Of a stretch of 64,000 nt of DNA, positions 1-10,281 are shown one piece after another. Position 1 is the stretch's first letter. The number at the start of each line of letters is the position of its first letter. The notes under the pieces are model-generated. The model searched no databases. It was not told where the DNA came from and worked only from the letters and a program-made list of their open reading frames with translations. Location of the stretch: NCBI RefSeq assembly GCF_963675165.1, contig NC_087382.1, forward strand, positions 682,001 through 746,000, read 5' to 3'. This DNA comes from Halichondria panicea (Eukaryota; Porifera; Demospongiae; Suberitida; Halichondriidae). The translations under genes were made by a program, and so were the position numbers.

Positions 1-2760
1 CATTCCCCTAAAGACAGATCACAATAGATAAAAGCCACTCACAATTCAAGTTCCCTAACTTGAGCCAGGAGATGGTCCATTTCCAGAGACAATTCACTCC
101 TGAAAGCTGGAGAAAAATTATAGACAGTGAGATACAACATGTACCAACACCACTGTGACTGACTATAGGATTGCTATAACACGCCCACACACTGGTCGGT
201 GGTTGGCTCTAGACCAAAATAACCATCAGTACTACATACACGTAAACAGAGGCAAATTTGTGTATTGTATGTATAACACGGGCACGAGGGATTGTATGGT
301 GTATATTGTACTGAAGCACGAGGGCTGAGTGCAATATACACTAGCATCCCGAGTGCATGTGTTTAGTTTATATCCCTAGCAACACAAAATACACCACAGC
401 TTCTACACAAATTACTAGTCCCAGCTACTTGCATCTCCACTCAAAGATACCATCTGACCATTCAAGGTTGCTGTCGATCATTGGCATGACGAGGCTTGAC
501 TCACAAAACGTTGGGCTCCTCGCTCGATGCTAGACAAGAGTAAAGCAACCCCACCCCCCACAACGCTGCAAAACAGCCCTAACCCCAAAGGCAAAGCTGC
601 AGAGCAACTCAAGCAGCCCCACTTCAAACTCTGCTGCAAAAAAGCCACTCCCCAACTGTGACGATGCCTCTAACCAGTGACCGTGTCCTAGGACTATGTT
701 CAAGCAGACAGAAAAAAATGGACAAACCTAGATATGATTATTTATACTGTAAGCCTGTGCTACGCGGCATTTAATTTTTTGTAAAAATGCCATGCATATC
801 ATTAAATCCCTCAAGGCTTTGTGGCCAGTGTATAGAATATGAGATTCAGTGCATTATGCTGCATATTGCACATAGCAACAGCATAGCAACGGGATATAAA
901 ATATTTGTATGGTATTAATTGAGGATTGCCATCACTTCCAAAATTCTGGCAAATCTACTGCTATAAATACAGGCCAATGCAATGTACACAGGATTTGGGG
1001 GAAATAAAGCATGCTTCTGAAAAGTAACCAGACATTTTGCTAAAAAACTGTTATTTCAATACCCTGTTACCATATAGCTAGAAATTTCTGCGGCCAAAAA
1101 CTTCTGCGAATTCTGCAAATGAATGAGCAAACGCATGCAGTCCTCAAATGCTTATTAACCACGCCTAATTTAACAGTTGAAAATTTAATTCGCAGAAATA
1201 TTATCCGCAGACTGAAGGTATTTTTACAGCTATTCCCAGGCCGCAGAAATTTCTAGCTATACGGTAGTACGTATAGACACTCAATCAATACAACTAGTAG
1301 CTAGAGCAAATTTTAGGAGGGTAGGAATTGGAGCTAGAGGAGGGGATATCCCCCTTCCCCCCCACCCCTCTACCAAATAGATAAAGTCACTCACAATTCA
1401 AGTTCCCTCACTTGAGCCAGGAGATGGTACAGTTCCAGAGACAATTCACTCCTGAAGATGGAGGATATAGACAGTGAGTACATGTACCAACACCACTGTG
1501 TCTGACTATAGGATTGCTATAACACGCCCACACACTGGTCGGTGGTGTTTGGTACTAACCACCTCTAGACCAAAATAACCACCTCTTAGGCCTAGTTACT
1601 ACACACACGCAAACAGAGGCATATGTGTGTGTTGAATTGAGATTGAGAGGATTGAAGATAACCATCACTTCCAACATTCTGGAACATCCACTGCTACAAT
1701 ACAAGCCAATGCAATGTCTACAGAACCATCTAGAGTTTAGGAAGTAACAGAAGGAGTGTGTTATTAGGTGCTATTGGTTGATAAGTACCACTCACTGATG
1801 AGCTTAGGTCCAGCTCCTGTCTCTTGTTACTCTGTGTTTAGCAATCAGCTCTAGCAGTAGTATCTATCCTACAGCAGCTAGGTCTCCAAACTGATTTATG
1901 TTGTGTCCTCTAACAATGCTGTCAAAAGTGAAGGTAAGCTCAGTAGCTGCAAAAGAGCCATTGAGCACAAGTTCTGCATTTCACTTGTTTTCTAAATGAC
2001 GGACACTAAAAGCTTTCTTATTAGGCACTCTTCAATTATAAGCGTTCATCGTTCCTGTGGGAATATAGGCACCTCCGCTTAATAACACACGTCTACGTGT
2101 ATACAAGTCAACAAAGCTCTCAGAAAGAGACCTACAATGTATATAGTTGTCTGACATGCTATCACTCACTTTTCCAGCATAAGTTTCTTATTGTCTATAA
2201 TGATCTGATCCACTCCGGGTGTGTTGCTACCGCTGGTTGCTAGGTGGAGGTCCGCTAGTAAGCCTTCCTCGTTGGGGTCAAAGTCCACCTCACCTGGTTG
2301 GTACAAATCCTCAGGTCTGGTAGGGAGGGAAATACATGAACAGTAATAGTGTACGTGAATTCTGGCTAAAGCAATAATATTATTATAACTCTACAAACAC
2401 AAACACATCTTCAAAAGTATACATGTAGCAAAGGCAATGGCTATAATAGTTTCAAGCAACTTCACCATAACACAAGCACTGGCAAAGGTCAAATACTCGT
2501 GTCATTAGAGGCCATGACAGTGCTTGTAATACATGCACTCACGCGCTCTTTAACATCATAACAATTTCAAACACATTTCTACTATTCCGGACCATCCAAA
2601 CAAATCAAAGCGCCCCATACAGCCCCATACATACAGTGTACATGTTGGCAGTACATATATCCTGATTGGCCAAGAACTCGATCTCCTCAGCAATGGTCTC
2701 TCTCCATGGTCCTGGCTATGTCACTGTGGTCCACTATAGGACTAGACAAAGCTTCCTCCA
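1..2760 (-). CDS. Family D gene, partial copy D0 (coiled-coil protein; 3' end off the window)
   Basis: Minus-strand exons can be read at 2170-2316 (49 codons, ending before a GTGAGT donor) and, as a tandem pair of 57-nt exons, at 1395-1451 and 43-99. Each has an AG acceptor and a GTGAGT donor. The tandem pair encodes variants of SELSLEL/MYHLLAQVRELEL, a heptad-like amphipathic helix. The 2170-2316 exon encodes an acidic segment with DFDPNEEGLLADLHLATSG and GVDQIIIDNKKLMLEK. Around 2690-2760 lies a piece homologous to the last death-domain helix of gene B (EALSSPIVDHSDIARTMERDH), but its frame is interrupted by TGA. Gene A begins 185 bp away on the other strand, so the two may share a promoter region. 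The family is not one I recognise. Exon order is inferred from the other copies (15-18 kb, 24-26 kb), and the copy may be partly decayed. Confidence 0.45.
1068..1265. mobile_element. MITE-like inverted-repeat element
   Basis: The ends form an inverted repeat: ACCATATAGCTAGAAATTTC... on the left and its complement ending ...TTTCTAGCTATACGGT on the right. About 27 bp match across a 198-bp element with no coding capacity. Other elements here share the terminal ATACGGT motif (11.7, 28.9, 35.7 and 50.5 kb). I see no clear target duplication. It lies in a presumed intron of D0. Confidence 0.6.
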
Positions 2761-2944
2761 AATACAGGTAATAGTTTGACCACTTTCTCCATGCTTCAAA
2801 AGAGACAGACTACACTTTCTTGACTGTTCTGGAATTAACTCTGGTCTTGACTCTAGTTCTCAAAAGCACGTTGTTTGCTGATTCAGCAATATTTTTGCAA
2901 CAAGCGATTCATACAAAAGGGGGCGTATCTTGTAGCTGTACAAA
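2745..2944. promoter_or_regulatory. Putative shared head-to-head promoter of D0 and gene A
   Basis: The block between the minus-strand D0 remnant and the ATG of gene A is repeated upstream of A' (about 18300-18505) and in part at 7930-8000. Shared landmarks are GCTGATTCAGCAAT (near 2879) and GGGCGTATCTTGTAGC at 2921-2936; the A' version of the second reads GGGCGTGTCTTGTAGC. A related GGGCGTGTCTCGTA lies upstream of gene B at 10094-10107. The promoter role is inferred from position and repetition. I see no convincing TATA box. Confidence 0.35.
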
Positions 2945-5900
2945 ATGGCTGCAATGTTTTCTCTTCAAGATGACGCCAACTTGAGGGAGTTTGTGCTGGA
3001 GAATGTGGAGCACTTTGGAGATGAGAGAGTTCTAGGAACTGGCTCTTATGGCTCTGTTCAAGAGGTCAGTCACTGCATGCTCTGTTTCTGTGCACTGTCT
3101 CTAGTGTATCTGCTAGCTATTCAAGTGTGACTGCCTCCATGCACAGGTGATGATCAATGGTGAGGTGTATGCAGCCAAGAAGATCCACGAGGTTCTCCTG
3201 GAGACGGACGAGCGTGGTGGAGTGGCCAACATAGCTGGGAACTACCACCGAGAGTGTCGACTCATGGCTCGCATCCGTCACCCCAACATCACCCAGTTCA
3301 TTGGGCTGTGTTTCGTGACTGGCTCTCGACTGCCCCTCCTGGTCATGGAGAGGCTGGACTCAAGTCTGGACGATCTCCTAGAGTCCACCCCCAACATCCC
3401 CCTCTCTGTCTCCCAGTACATTCTGGTCTGTGTGGCTCGAGGGCTGCTCCACCTGCATCGTGAGTCCGTGGTCCATCGTGACCTCACTGCCAGGAACGTC
3501 CTGCTGACAGCATCTCTGAGAGCCAAGATCACTGACTTTGGTAACTCTCGTATCGTGAATCTGGAGCCTGGTCGACTGGCCAGGACTCTGACGAGGTTTC
3601 CTGGGACACTGGTGTACATGCCACCCGAGGCCCTCTCTGACAGAGGCCACAGTGTGTACGGACCCAGTCTGGACGTCTTCTCTTTCGGAGTGCTGCAATT
3701 ATTTGCACTCACACAAGTATGTTATTCGTTGGTAAATTCCTATAATTATTGATGACCTTCACTCCTAATGACATATTTATACACTTAATCAGTACTGTGG
3801 TATATATGTAGATTCCTCTAAAATGGTTGACCTTTTACCTGCAGCAAATGCATTGTGTACCAGAGGAGATAACGATAGGCGCGGTGCAGCTCAGGCAATT
3901 AGCCTTTGATTGAGCAATAATTATCCGCCCACGCCGTATGTTTTTGCTGAGAGTAATCAAAGGCTAATTACTTGAGCTGCACCGCGCCTGTCGTTACCTC
4001 CTCTGATTGTGTACTAATGGAATGATTGTGACACATGTACACTTCATACATACGTAAATGCAATCATGACACTCAGTATTGACATGCTCTTCCACTCCAG
4101 GTGTTTCCAGGAGATCTCCTTGTCCCCACGTACAGCGACCCCAACAACCCAGACCACCTCCTGGCTCGCTCAGAGTTTGAGCGTCGAGGTCCCTACACGG
4201 CTCTTCTTGAGAGGAGTCTGGCGGGTGGACGTGAGCACCCTCTGTTTGGTCTGGTGAGGGAGTGTTTGACCAACACCCCAGAGAGAAGACCGACCACCGC
4301 TGACCTCCTCTCGTCTCTGGAGGAGGTGGGGAGGGAGATGGACGGAGGACTGTTCCAGCTGGACATTGCACGAGTGAAGACTGCCAGGACCCTCAGGGCA
4401 AAGGAGAAGAGGATAGAGGTTCTACAGGTGAGTCCAGTCCAGTGAGCTAGTGGGTGCAAAGGTCTGACACTGCATGCTGTACTCTGTTCTCAGAGAGAGG
4501 TGGTCGAGAAGGACAGGATACTGGAGAGGAAAGATGAGCAACTTGTACAGAAAGACGATCAACTGGATCAGAAAAACGCACTTCTGGTACAAAAAGATGA
4601 GCAAGTAGCAGACAAAGATACTCAACTTGCTAGACAGCAACAGGTCAGTAGAATTTTTACTTCACTTTTTACACGCAATTTCGTATTATGCTAATCATGC
4701 AAGATAATTTCTCTTCATGCAGATATTGAATAGTGTCCATGCTACTGCTACCACCAAAGATGGTATGATTGCTGACAAGGACAGACAACTCAGCGAACAA
4801 GAGTCAAGGATCACTGATCTCATTTCCCAGAGAGAGGCTGCTCTAGTTGAGAGGGACGCTCTTTTACAGGTATTATAGTAGTCACCAAATGCACACACTC
4901 TTTTACTCTACATGTATAATTGTCCACTGATACAAGATTTCCACCAACGTTCCCCTGTACAGGCACACAGGGAACAGATGGAGCACAAAGATGCTGAGCT
5001 GGTCAGGAGAGACGCTATCATTCAACAGCAGAGACTGGTGAGACGAAATGCACCATTATAATATTGCAGAGCTATAGTAGAAGCTTTGGTCAGTTATAAT
5101 CGTACTGTACATTCTAGTGGACTGGTGGGCGTCGCCTCTTAAGCTAGTAGACGCTATCCTAATTTAATACGCTCATTCATTATTCAGGGTCCCCCTCCCA
5201 GAGAGTTGGAACCTCCACTCACTCTAAAATGGAGAAGAGGAAAAGACATGCCAATCAAGATGAGCAGCTCGGTACAGAGTGTTGTTATCGGTGACACGGT
5301 GTATGTTGGTGGAGGCAATGCATACGAAGATGATCATGACAGGACAGTGATGAAGCTCGAGCAAGATCAATGGACCAAACTACCAGTGCACACTGCCAAG
5401 TGGTTTGCTATGACATCACTCGCTAATCGACTAGTGCTGGTGGGAGGATTTTATCCACGAAACAGCAAACTAACCAATCAACTTTCTATCTTTGAGTCAG
5501 GGAAATGGACTCACCCGTACCCACCAATGAACATTGCTCGTCATTCCTCAACAGCTGTCTCCTTCAACAACCACATCATTGTAGCTGGTGGGCGTCATGA
5601 TAAAGGACGTGCCTCCTCCTCTGTGGAGGTGTTGGACGTGGCATCAATAAGATGGTACATTGCTCAGTCACTACCTAACTCACGATCATTACTGAAATCA
5701 ACTCTCATAGGAAACACCCTCTACCTAATGGGAGGGTATGATCACACTGGATCAACTAAGACAGTGCACCACGTCGACCTCAATGAATTGATTGCAAAGG
5801 CTCTTTCCAACCGGGACATACCCACTCTCTGGCAGACTTTACAGGAAGTACCACTCAAGCATTCAGCTCCTCTCAATATTGGGAGGTCACTATTAGCCGT

Positions 5901-6105
5901 TGGTGGAAAGGACGACACACGCAACCCAAGTTCATCGATCCACCTCTACCAGCCTGACACCAGGAGGTGGGTGAAAGTGGGAGACTGGCCTACTGCACGA
6001 TACAACTGCACATGCTCAGTACTTTCTAGTGGAGAGGTCATTGTAGCCGGAGGAGAGAAAAAATGCTTGAGCTATATTCAAACTGTGGACTTCTTGTCAG
6101 TATAG
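2945..6105 (+). CDS. Gene A: protein kinase - coiled coil - six Kelch repeats
   Basis: Seven exons: 2945-3064, 3147-3716, 4101-4427, 4494-4643, 4723-4869, 4963-5037 and 5188-6105. All have GT-AG junctions and phase-0 introns, giving 768 aa. Exons 1-3 form a kinase of TK/TKL type: GTGSYG loop at residues 31-36, Lys51 in YAAKK, HRDLTARN with catalytic Asp152, DFG at 170, and MPPEAL. It therefore looks catalytically competent. Exons 4-6 (residues 340-463) are a charged coiled coil built on KDxQLxQK repeats. The last exon carries six Kelch repeats, each with a hydrophobic-GG signature (VGG, VGG, AGG, MGG, VGG, AGG), predicting a six-bladed propeller for protein binding. There is no signal peptide or membrane segment, so a cytoplasmic kinase is inferred. 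The chosen ATG is the first in frame before the glycine loop and is kept in A'. Substrate and pathway are unknown. Confidence 0.88.
3861..4005. mobile_element. 145-bp MITE in intron 2 of gene A, 9-bp target duplication
   Basis: The inverted ends (CAGAGGAGATAACGATAGGC and complement) extend about 50 bp through GCGGTGCAGCTC and AATTAGCCTTTGATT. The element is flanked by ATTGTGTAC at 3852-3860 and 4006-4014. The paralogous intron of A' (about 19395-19410) has this site once and uninterrupted (ACTGTGTACTAATGG), which is direct evidence of insertion after duplication. A 9-bp duplication suits Mutator-like elements. Confidence 0.85.
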
Positions 6106-6305
6106 AGCTTAGTTTATTGTTTTGGTTTCACAGGTGTTAATAACAATTAACAACCTCGATGATTATGATAATTATTCTTGTTGAGAATAGCTTTTCGTAT
6201 AATTATGTTGCAACAGAATTTCATTGACTTTGTTTGTAAATTAAAAGTAGTAAATTGTCAGAATTGCCCACATATAAATCGAAACAAACAAAATATGTGA
6301 CAGTG

Positions 6306-7850
6306 TCATAACAAGTTCAGGTCCTTGGTTGGGGTCTTGTCCGAGGGTAGGGTGGACGCCTTCTCCCAGAATCCAAAGTCTATCTCCTCTTCCGAGTCAG
6401 ACAGTAAGGGATGGGGCTCGGGAACTGAGGGGTTAAAGAGTCACATACACTCTCCAGGAACTTGTCAAAGTCCTCCTCATCCTGAGTCAGTGTTCTGTAG
6501 CCAGGATAAACAACACATGGACACATTCAAACTGGTAGTGTGATGAAGGGTCTGGTACATGCACGTACTGTTAAAAGTATCCATAGCATGCATGTGTTTG
6601 GACCTTTGTTAGCCACTTCTTTATTATAATTATACAGCCACTGTTGGTCTATCCAATAGGTGACCACCATAATAAGAGGTTCGACACATGTGCCTCAATT
6701 TAGCAATTAGCATCGATCTGCAATAACGTTGCGCGTGGGCAGAATTATTGTGTGACCACTATAGACAGTTTACAATAATGCAGGCCACTCACTACAATAC
6801 AGCCAGGCTAACGAGCCAAATTTAGTCTCCACCAGCATGTGTTTGGACCTGTGTAGGAGGCCACCTCTTTATTACAGCCACTGTTGGTCTACCCAAGGGC
6901 CAAAAAAAAGGACGCATGCAGCTAGCTAGAGGCCAACGTGCAAGTTAAAGCTTCTTCAATAACGTACGTACATGCATGTCTACTCAAATAAACAGTCTCC
7001 ACTGCACCTCATTATCTCTCTCTCTGTCCATTATTTCTTGTTCTGCCAACAGCTGATCAAAGTTGCCACTCATCACATGTTCTCTCTCCTCTTCTGTCAC
7101 CACCTGTGTACGCTCCCGGAGCTCGTTCTGTGAGGGGTGGAAGGTGTGTGTGTGTGTGTGTGGGTGGGTTTGGATGTGTCGGTGTGTACTAATTAAACTA
7201 AAATCCTTTGTGGACATAAAATGAATCTATAAGAGCTGCAGCATAGTAGGCCTAAAGGTGTGTGTGTGTGTGTGTGGGGGGGGGGGGGATCGTACATGAT
7301 TGTACATTGCACACCTTCAAATACATTACAGGGAAACACACATCATGTGCTAAATAGGACACACTATAACTGACCTTCAATTACTTTAAGGGACTCTACA
7401 AAGTATGACACAAATGCATTTTCCGCTAATGTACTCCGTACCTCCATTCTCAGTTCCTCTTCTTGTCTCCTCAACTGTAGGAGAGAGGAAGCCATTGAAT
7501 GATATGAAAACACCACTCACATCAACACAGTGTAAAGCACAAACCAAACAGACACACTCAACCAGAATAACAGAAGCAGCTCGGAATTGTCACCATTGCT
7601 TACAAGACTCCATTGCAGTAGGCACTCACTCATCTCATGCTATAATGTACTGTACAACACACTGTACACTAACACAGGCTCAGAATTGTCATCTTCTTAT
7701 GCAGTCTAGAGTCACTCATTGAGTTGCCTGCCCTTCTCATACCTATACGACGTTGGCTTCCTCAGTGCTTGCACCAGTAGACTGTACATGGTCTCTCTCT
7801 ATGGTCCTGGCTATGTCACTGTGGCCCACAATAGGACTGGACAAAGCTTC
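6306..7850 (-). CDS. Family D gene copy D1 (death-domain tail, coiled coil, acidic C-terminus)
   Basis: Minus-strand gene convergent with gene A. Supported pieces are: an exon starting at 7850, homologous to the final death-domain helix of gene B (EALSSPIVGHSDIARTIERDH) and ending near 7750; a short exon near 7482-7450 (LRRQEEELRMEV); an exon near 7134-7005 with charged helix LLAEQEIMDRERDNEVQWRL; and a 119-nt last exon at 6306-6424 ending in FWEKASTLPSDKTPTKDLNLL and TGA. The last exon has the same length in the copies ending at 15438 and 24475, which argues for coding selection. The part upstream of the death-domain helix is not found, so this copy may be truncated. Function unknown; the connecting exons are uncertain. 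Confidence 0.45.
7141..7290. repeat. TG and poly-G tracts in family D intron
   Basis: (TG)n at about 7146-7162 and (TG)n followed by a run of 13 or more G at about 7258-7287. The second tract has shorter counterparts at 16216-16232 and 25177-25198. Read on the minus strand it is a C/CA-rich tract just before the splice acceptor CTTTAG used in the D2 and D3 copies. Confidence 0.7.
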
Positions 7851-7929
7851 CAGACAGTGAAATGTTTGGCCACTTGCTCAATTTCTTATTTCAACTCCTG
7901 TTCTCTCTCTCTGGTCTACATGTAAAAGT

Positions 7930-8110
7930 AGACATGTGCATGTTTGCTGATTCAGCAATGTTATTGCATGTGACAAGAAAAAGGGTGTGTCTTGCTGCAA
8001 AACTCAATCTCTTACTCTTCTCTCGTACTTGTGTATCTACACGAACTCCTAGCTAGCTGTGATCAGAATGAAGAGATGCTGTAGTCTCTGGATTATTATC
8101 AGTGAGTACA
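7930..8110 (+). promoter_or_regulatory. Duplicated 5' flank of the kinase-Kelch genes, without a gene
   Basis: GCTGATTCAGCAATGTTATTGCA at about 7949 and GGGTGTGTCTTGC at 7983 match the upstream blocks of A and A'. CTGTGATCAGAATG...CTGTAGTCTCTGG...TTATCAGTGAG at 8057-8107 matches the 5' leader of gene B (10157-10200). No coding kinase follows in plus orientation here. I read it as an orphaned promoter/leader copy. Confidence 0.4.
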
Positions 8111-8225
8111 GACATCACTGTGTACTGTAGATATACAGACATTCAATGATTCATACTGTACTCTGACTCACAATCAATTGCTTGTGAGTTTCGGTATATA
8201 ATTATCACACACTAAATAGACTCAC

Positions 8226-8362
8226 AGATGTCCCTGGCAGATGGTCTCCTCGTCATGTCTTCTTGCAAACAACTGTCGATACGCTTCCTCCACCTGTGTG
8301 TGTGAGGGATCTGGGCAACATGGAATGATGGATCCTTGGCTGATGTGATGGTCTCCAACAGG
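8226..8362 (-). pseudogene. Inverted fragment of a gene B/C-type kinase (C-lobe)
   Basis: On the minus strand this reads as the end of the B/C kinase exon: AKDPSFHVAQIPHTH, then RKRIDSCLQEDMTRRPSARD, ending at the same GACATCT/GTGAG donor used in genes B and C. The rest of the kinase is absent, so it is a broken, inverted copy about 45 codons long. It shows that the B-type kinase duplicated here in both orientations. Confidence 0.75.
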
Positions 8363-10019
8363 TGACACTGGACAGTACGAGAACATGGAACTGGACAAGG
8401 AGGTGTGGCAATGTGAGTGTGCTGCTCTAAACTATAACATTTGTGGACTCTGTCAAGAGCTGCTTTAAGGAAAAGATGTAGCTCTATGGAGTGGTACGTG
8501 TTTGTTTAGCTGGTGGATCTGATTAATCAAGACTTGCACAGTATGCATGTATACGTATGTGCTGTGTCAGCAGAAACCTTGAAGACCCATACGGTAACTT
8601 GACTGACCAATTTCTAGTGTAAAAAATGTGTTCAGTAGCTTTTAGATTTATGGTGTGTTTAGCTTTAGCATCAAAATGACCAAACTAAAGGACTTAACTT
8701 AATACTGTTGTAGCTCTTCCTATAAAAGTGCTCGTATAATTATCGTGTTTGAAAGAAGAAGTCATCACACTTTGTGTCTACTACCGTATTACTACTGCAA
8801 TGTTTTAATTGTGAGTTTCAAACACTTGCAAACTTCGTGAGTGCTTATGACATCGCTAAAATAAGATTGCAAATACCTGTATACCAGTACTTGTATGATA
8901 ATAGCACGATCTTTCCTTATTACAAAGTTTCAAATGTTTCCTCAATCATAAAGGCTGAATTTGAACTCTGTACCCAGGCACATTGTTACAGTAGCAGTAC
9001 AGTATCTTAATGTACAGTGTGTATTCTTGTAGTATGGCAATACAATGTGTATGTGCTTCCAAGGGGTTTAATCAATATCTCCATTCCTCCAGTCTTATCC
9101 CCCCGCCCACACACTCTCCACAGAGTCACTCCCAGAGTTCATAGTCCACCACACAATTGAAGAGCTGTGTATGCCTTGTTGACTGGTGCTCCCCTGAGAC
9201 TCCGCCCCTTCCCCTGCCCAGCCCATCCCTCGGAGGAGACCAGCTGGTGTACAACAAGCACTGGAGTAGGTGGGTGAGGTTTGCAGTGTAGGAAGATTCC
9301 TAAGAGCTGCTATATTATGTTACGTAGGTAGAGTACGTACGTTCAAGAGAATACGGTAATCTCATTTGAAGCATGTCTGTAGTTTTTGGTTGGGTCAAAA
9401 TGATCAGTTTGCACCGTTAAAATTTCACTCAATTGAAGGACCTTCTATTGTTAAGAGCAATTAAAACATATTCACAATAGCTTCATGTAATGGTGAAAAA
9501 ATGTCAGAGAGGTCAGGGTTCACCCGTTACCCCATTACCTTATTACCGTACGTGCATGTAGGTAGCTATACATGAACTTGGAACAAGCCATCACAATTAT
9601 ACACAGTGTGTCAAAACATTCCGCTCTCTGTGACTAATCCACAAAATTTCCAATTCACGATTTTTTTACATACTATATGTCCATATTCCAACTATATACA
9701 CGTACCTAGGCTAGTACACTATAATATTAACCGTCACTCTCCATGCATGCAATTCACAAAATTAATGTTTAGACCCTCAACTATTATTATATGGTACGTC
9801 CATAGTGTCATTATTAACCATCACTCCCCATGCATGCACAGGTGCTTTGGTATTGTCTACCACCCCTGCCTGCACAAGATGCTCTCAGCTACTGCTGTCT
9901 GGTGTTTTCCGAGTTCTACTCCTCACAACCTGTTACATCAGTCGGTGAACTTTGTCCATAAAAGAACACCAAATAGCTAGACACACTTATTTTACCTTGT
10001 GTGTTGTATTTTCCAGGTG
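8363..10019. other. Intergenic stretch before gene B
   Basis: AT-rich, with only short unsupported reading frames. No domain, splice-supported exon or clear transposon ends were found. The longest open stretch (9606-9980) is low in complexity and has no recognisable motif. Confidence 0.5.
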
Positions 10020-10281
10020 TCAAAATAATTGTAACCCACCATTAATTTGCCAATGACAGGCTATGCGCATGCGCAATGTGCACAAAAGAAAGAGGGCGTG
10101 TCTCGTAAAGTTGCTCTGGTGTTGTTCTCCGCTAACCTCACTGTGTATCATCATGCTGTGATCAGAATGCTGTAGCCTCTGGGATATTATCAGTGAGGGC
10201 AGACAATTAACTGTGTATGGATGTGCTAGATAATTGCTTTTTGCCATACAGCTTTTTCGTATTCCACACTATACAGAAAAG

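Noticed and set aside
3278-3712. Long minus-strand open frames over the gene A kinase (and their twins at 18839-19273)
   Set aside because: They are antisense shadows of a GC-rich coding exon. The plus-strand frame has full kinase motifs and correct splice sites.
7405-7722. Plus-strand frames recurring at 7405 and 25339
   Set aside because: Repeated only because the underlying minus-strand family D intron/exon segment is duplicated; no plus-strand splice or domain support.
9606-9980. 124-codon open frame
   Set aside because: Low-complexity His/Cys/Ile composition, no motif and no paralogous copy.
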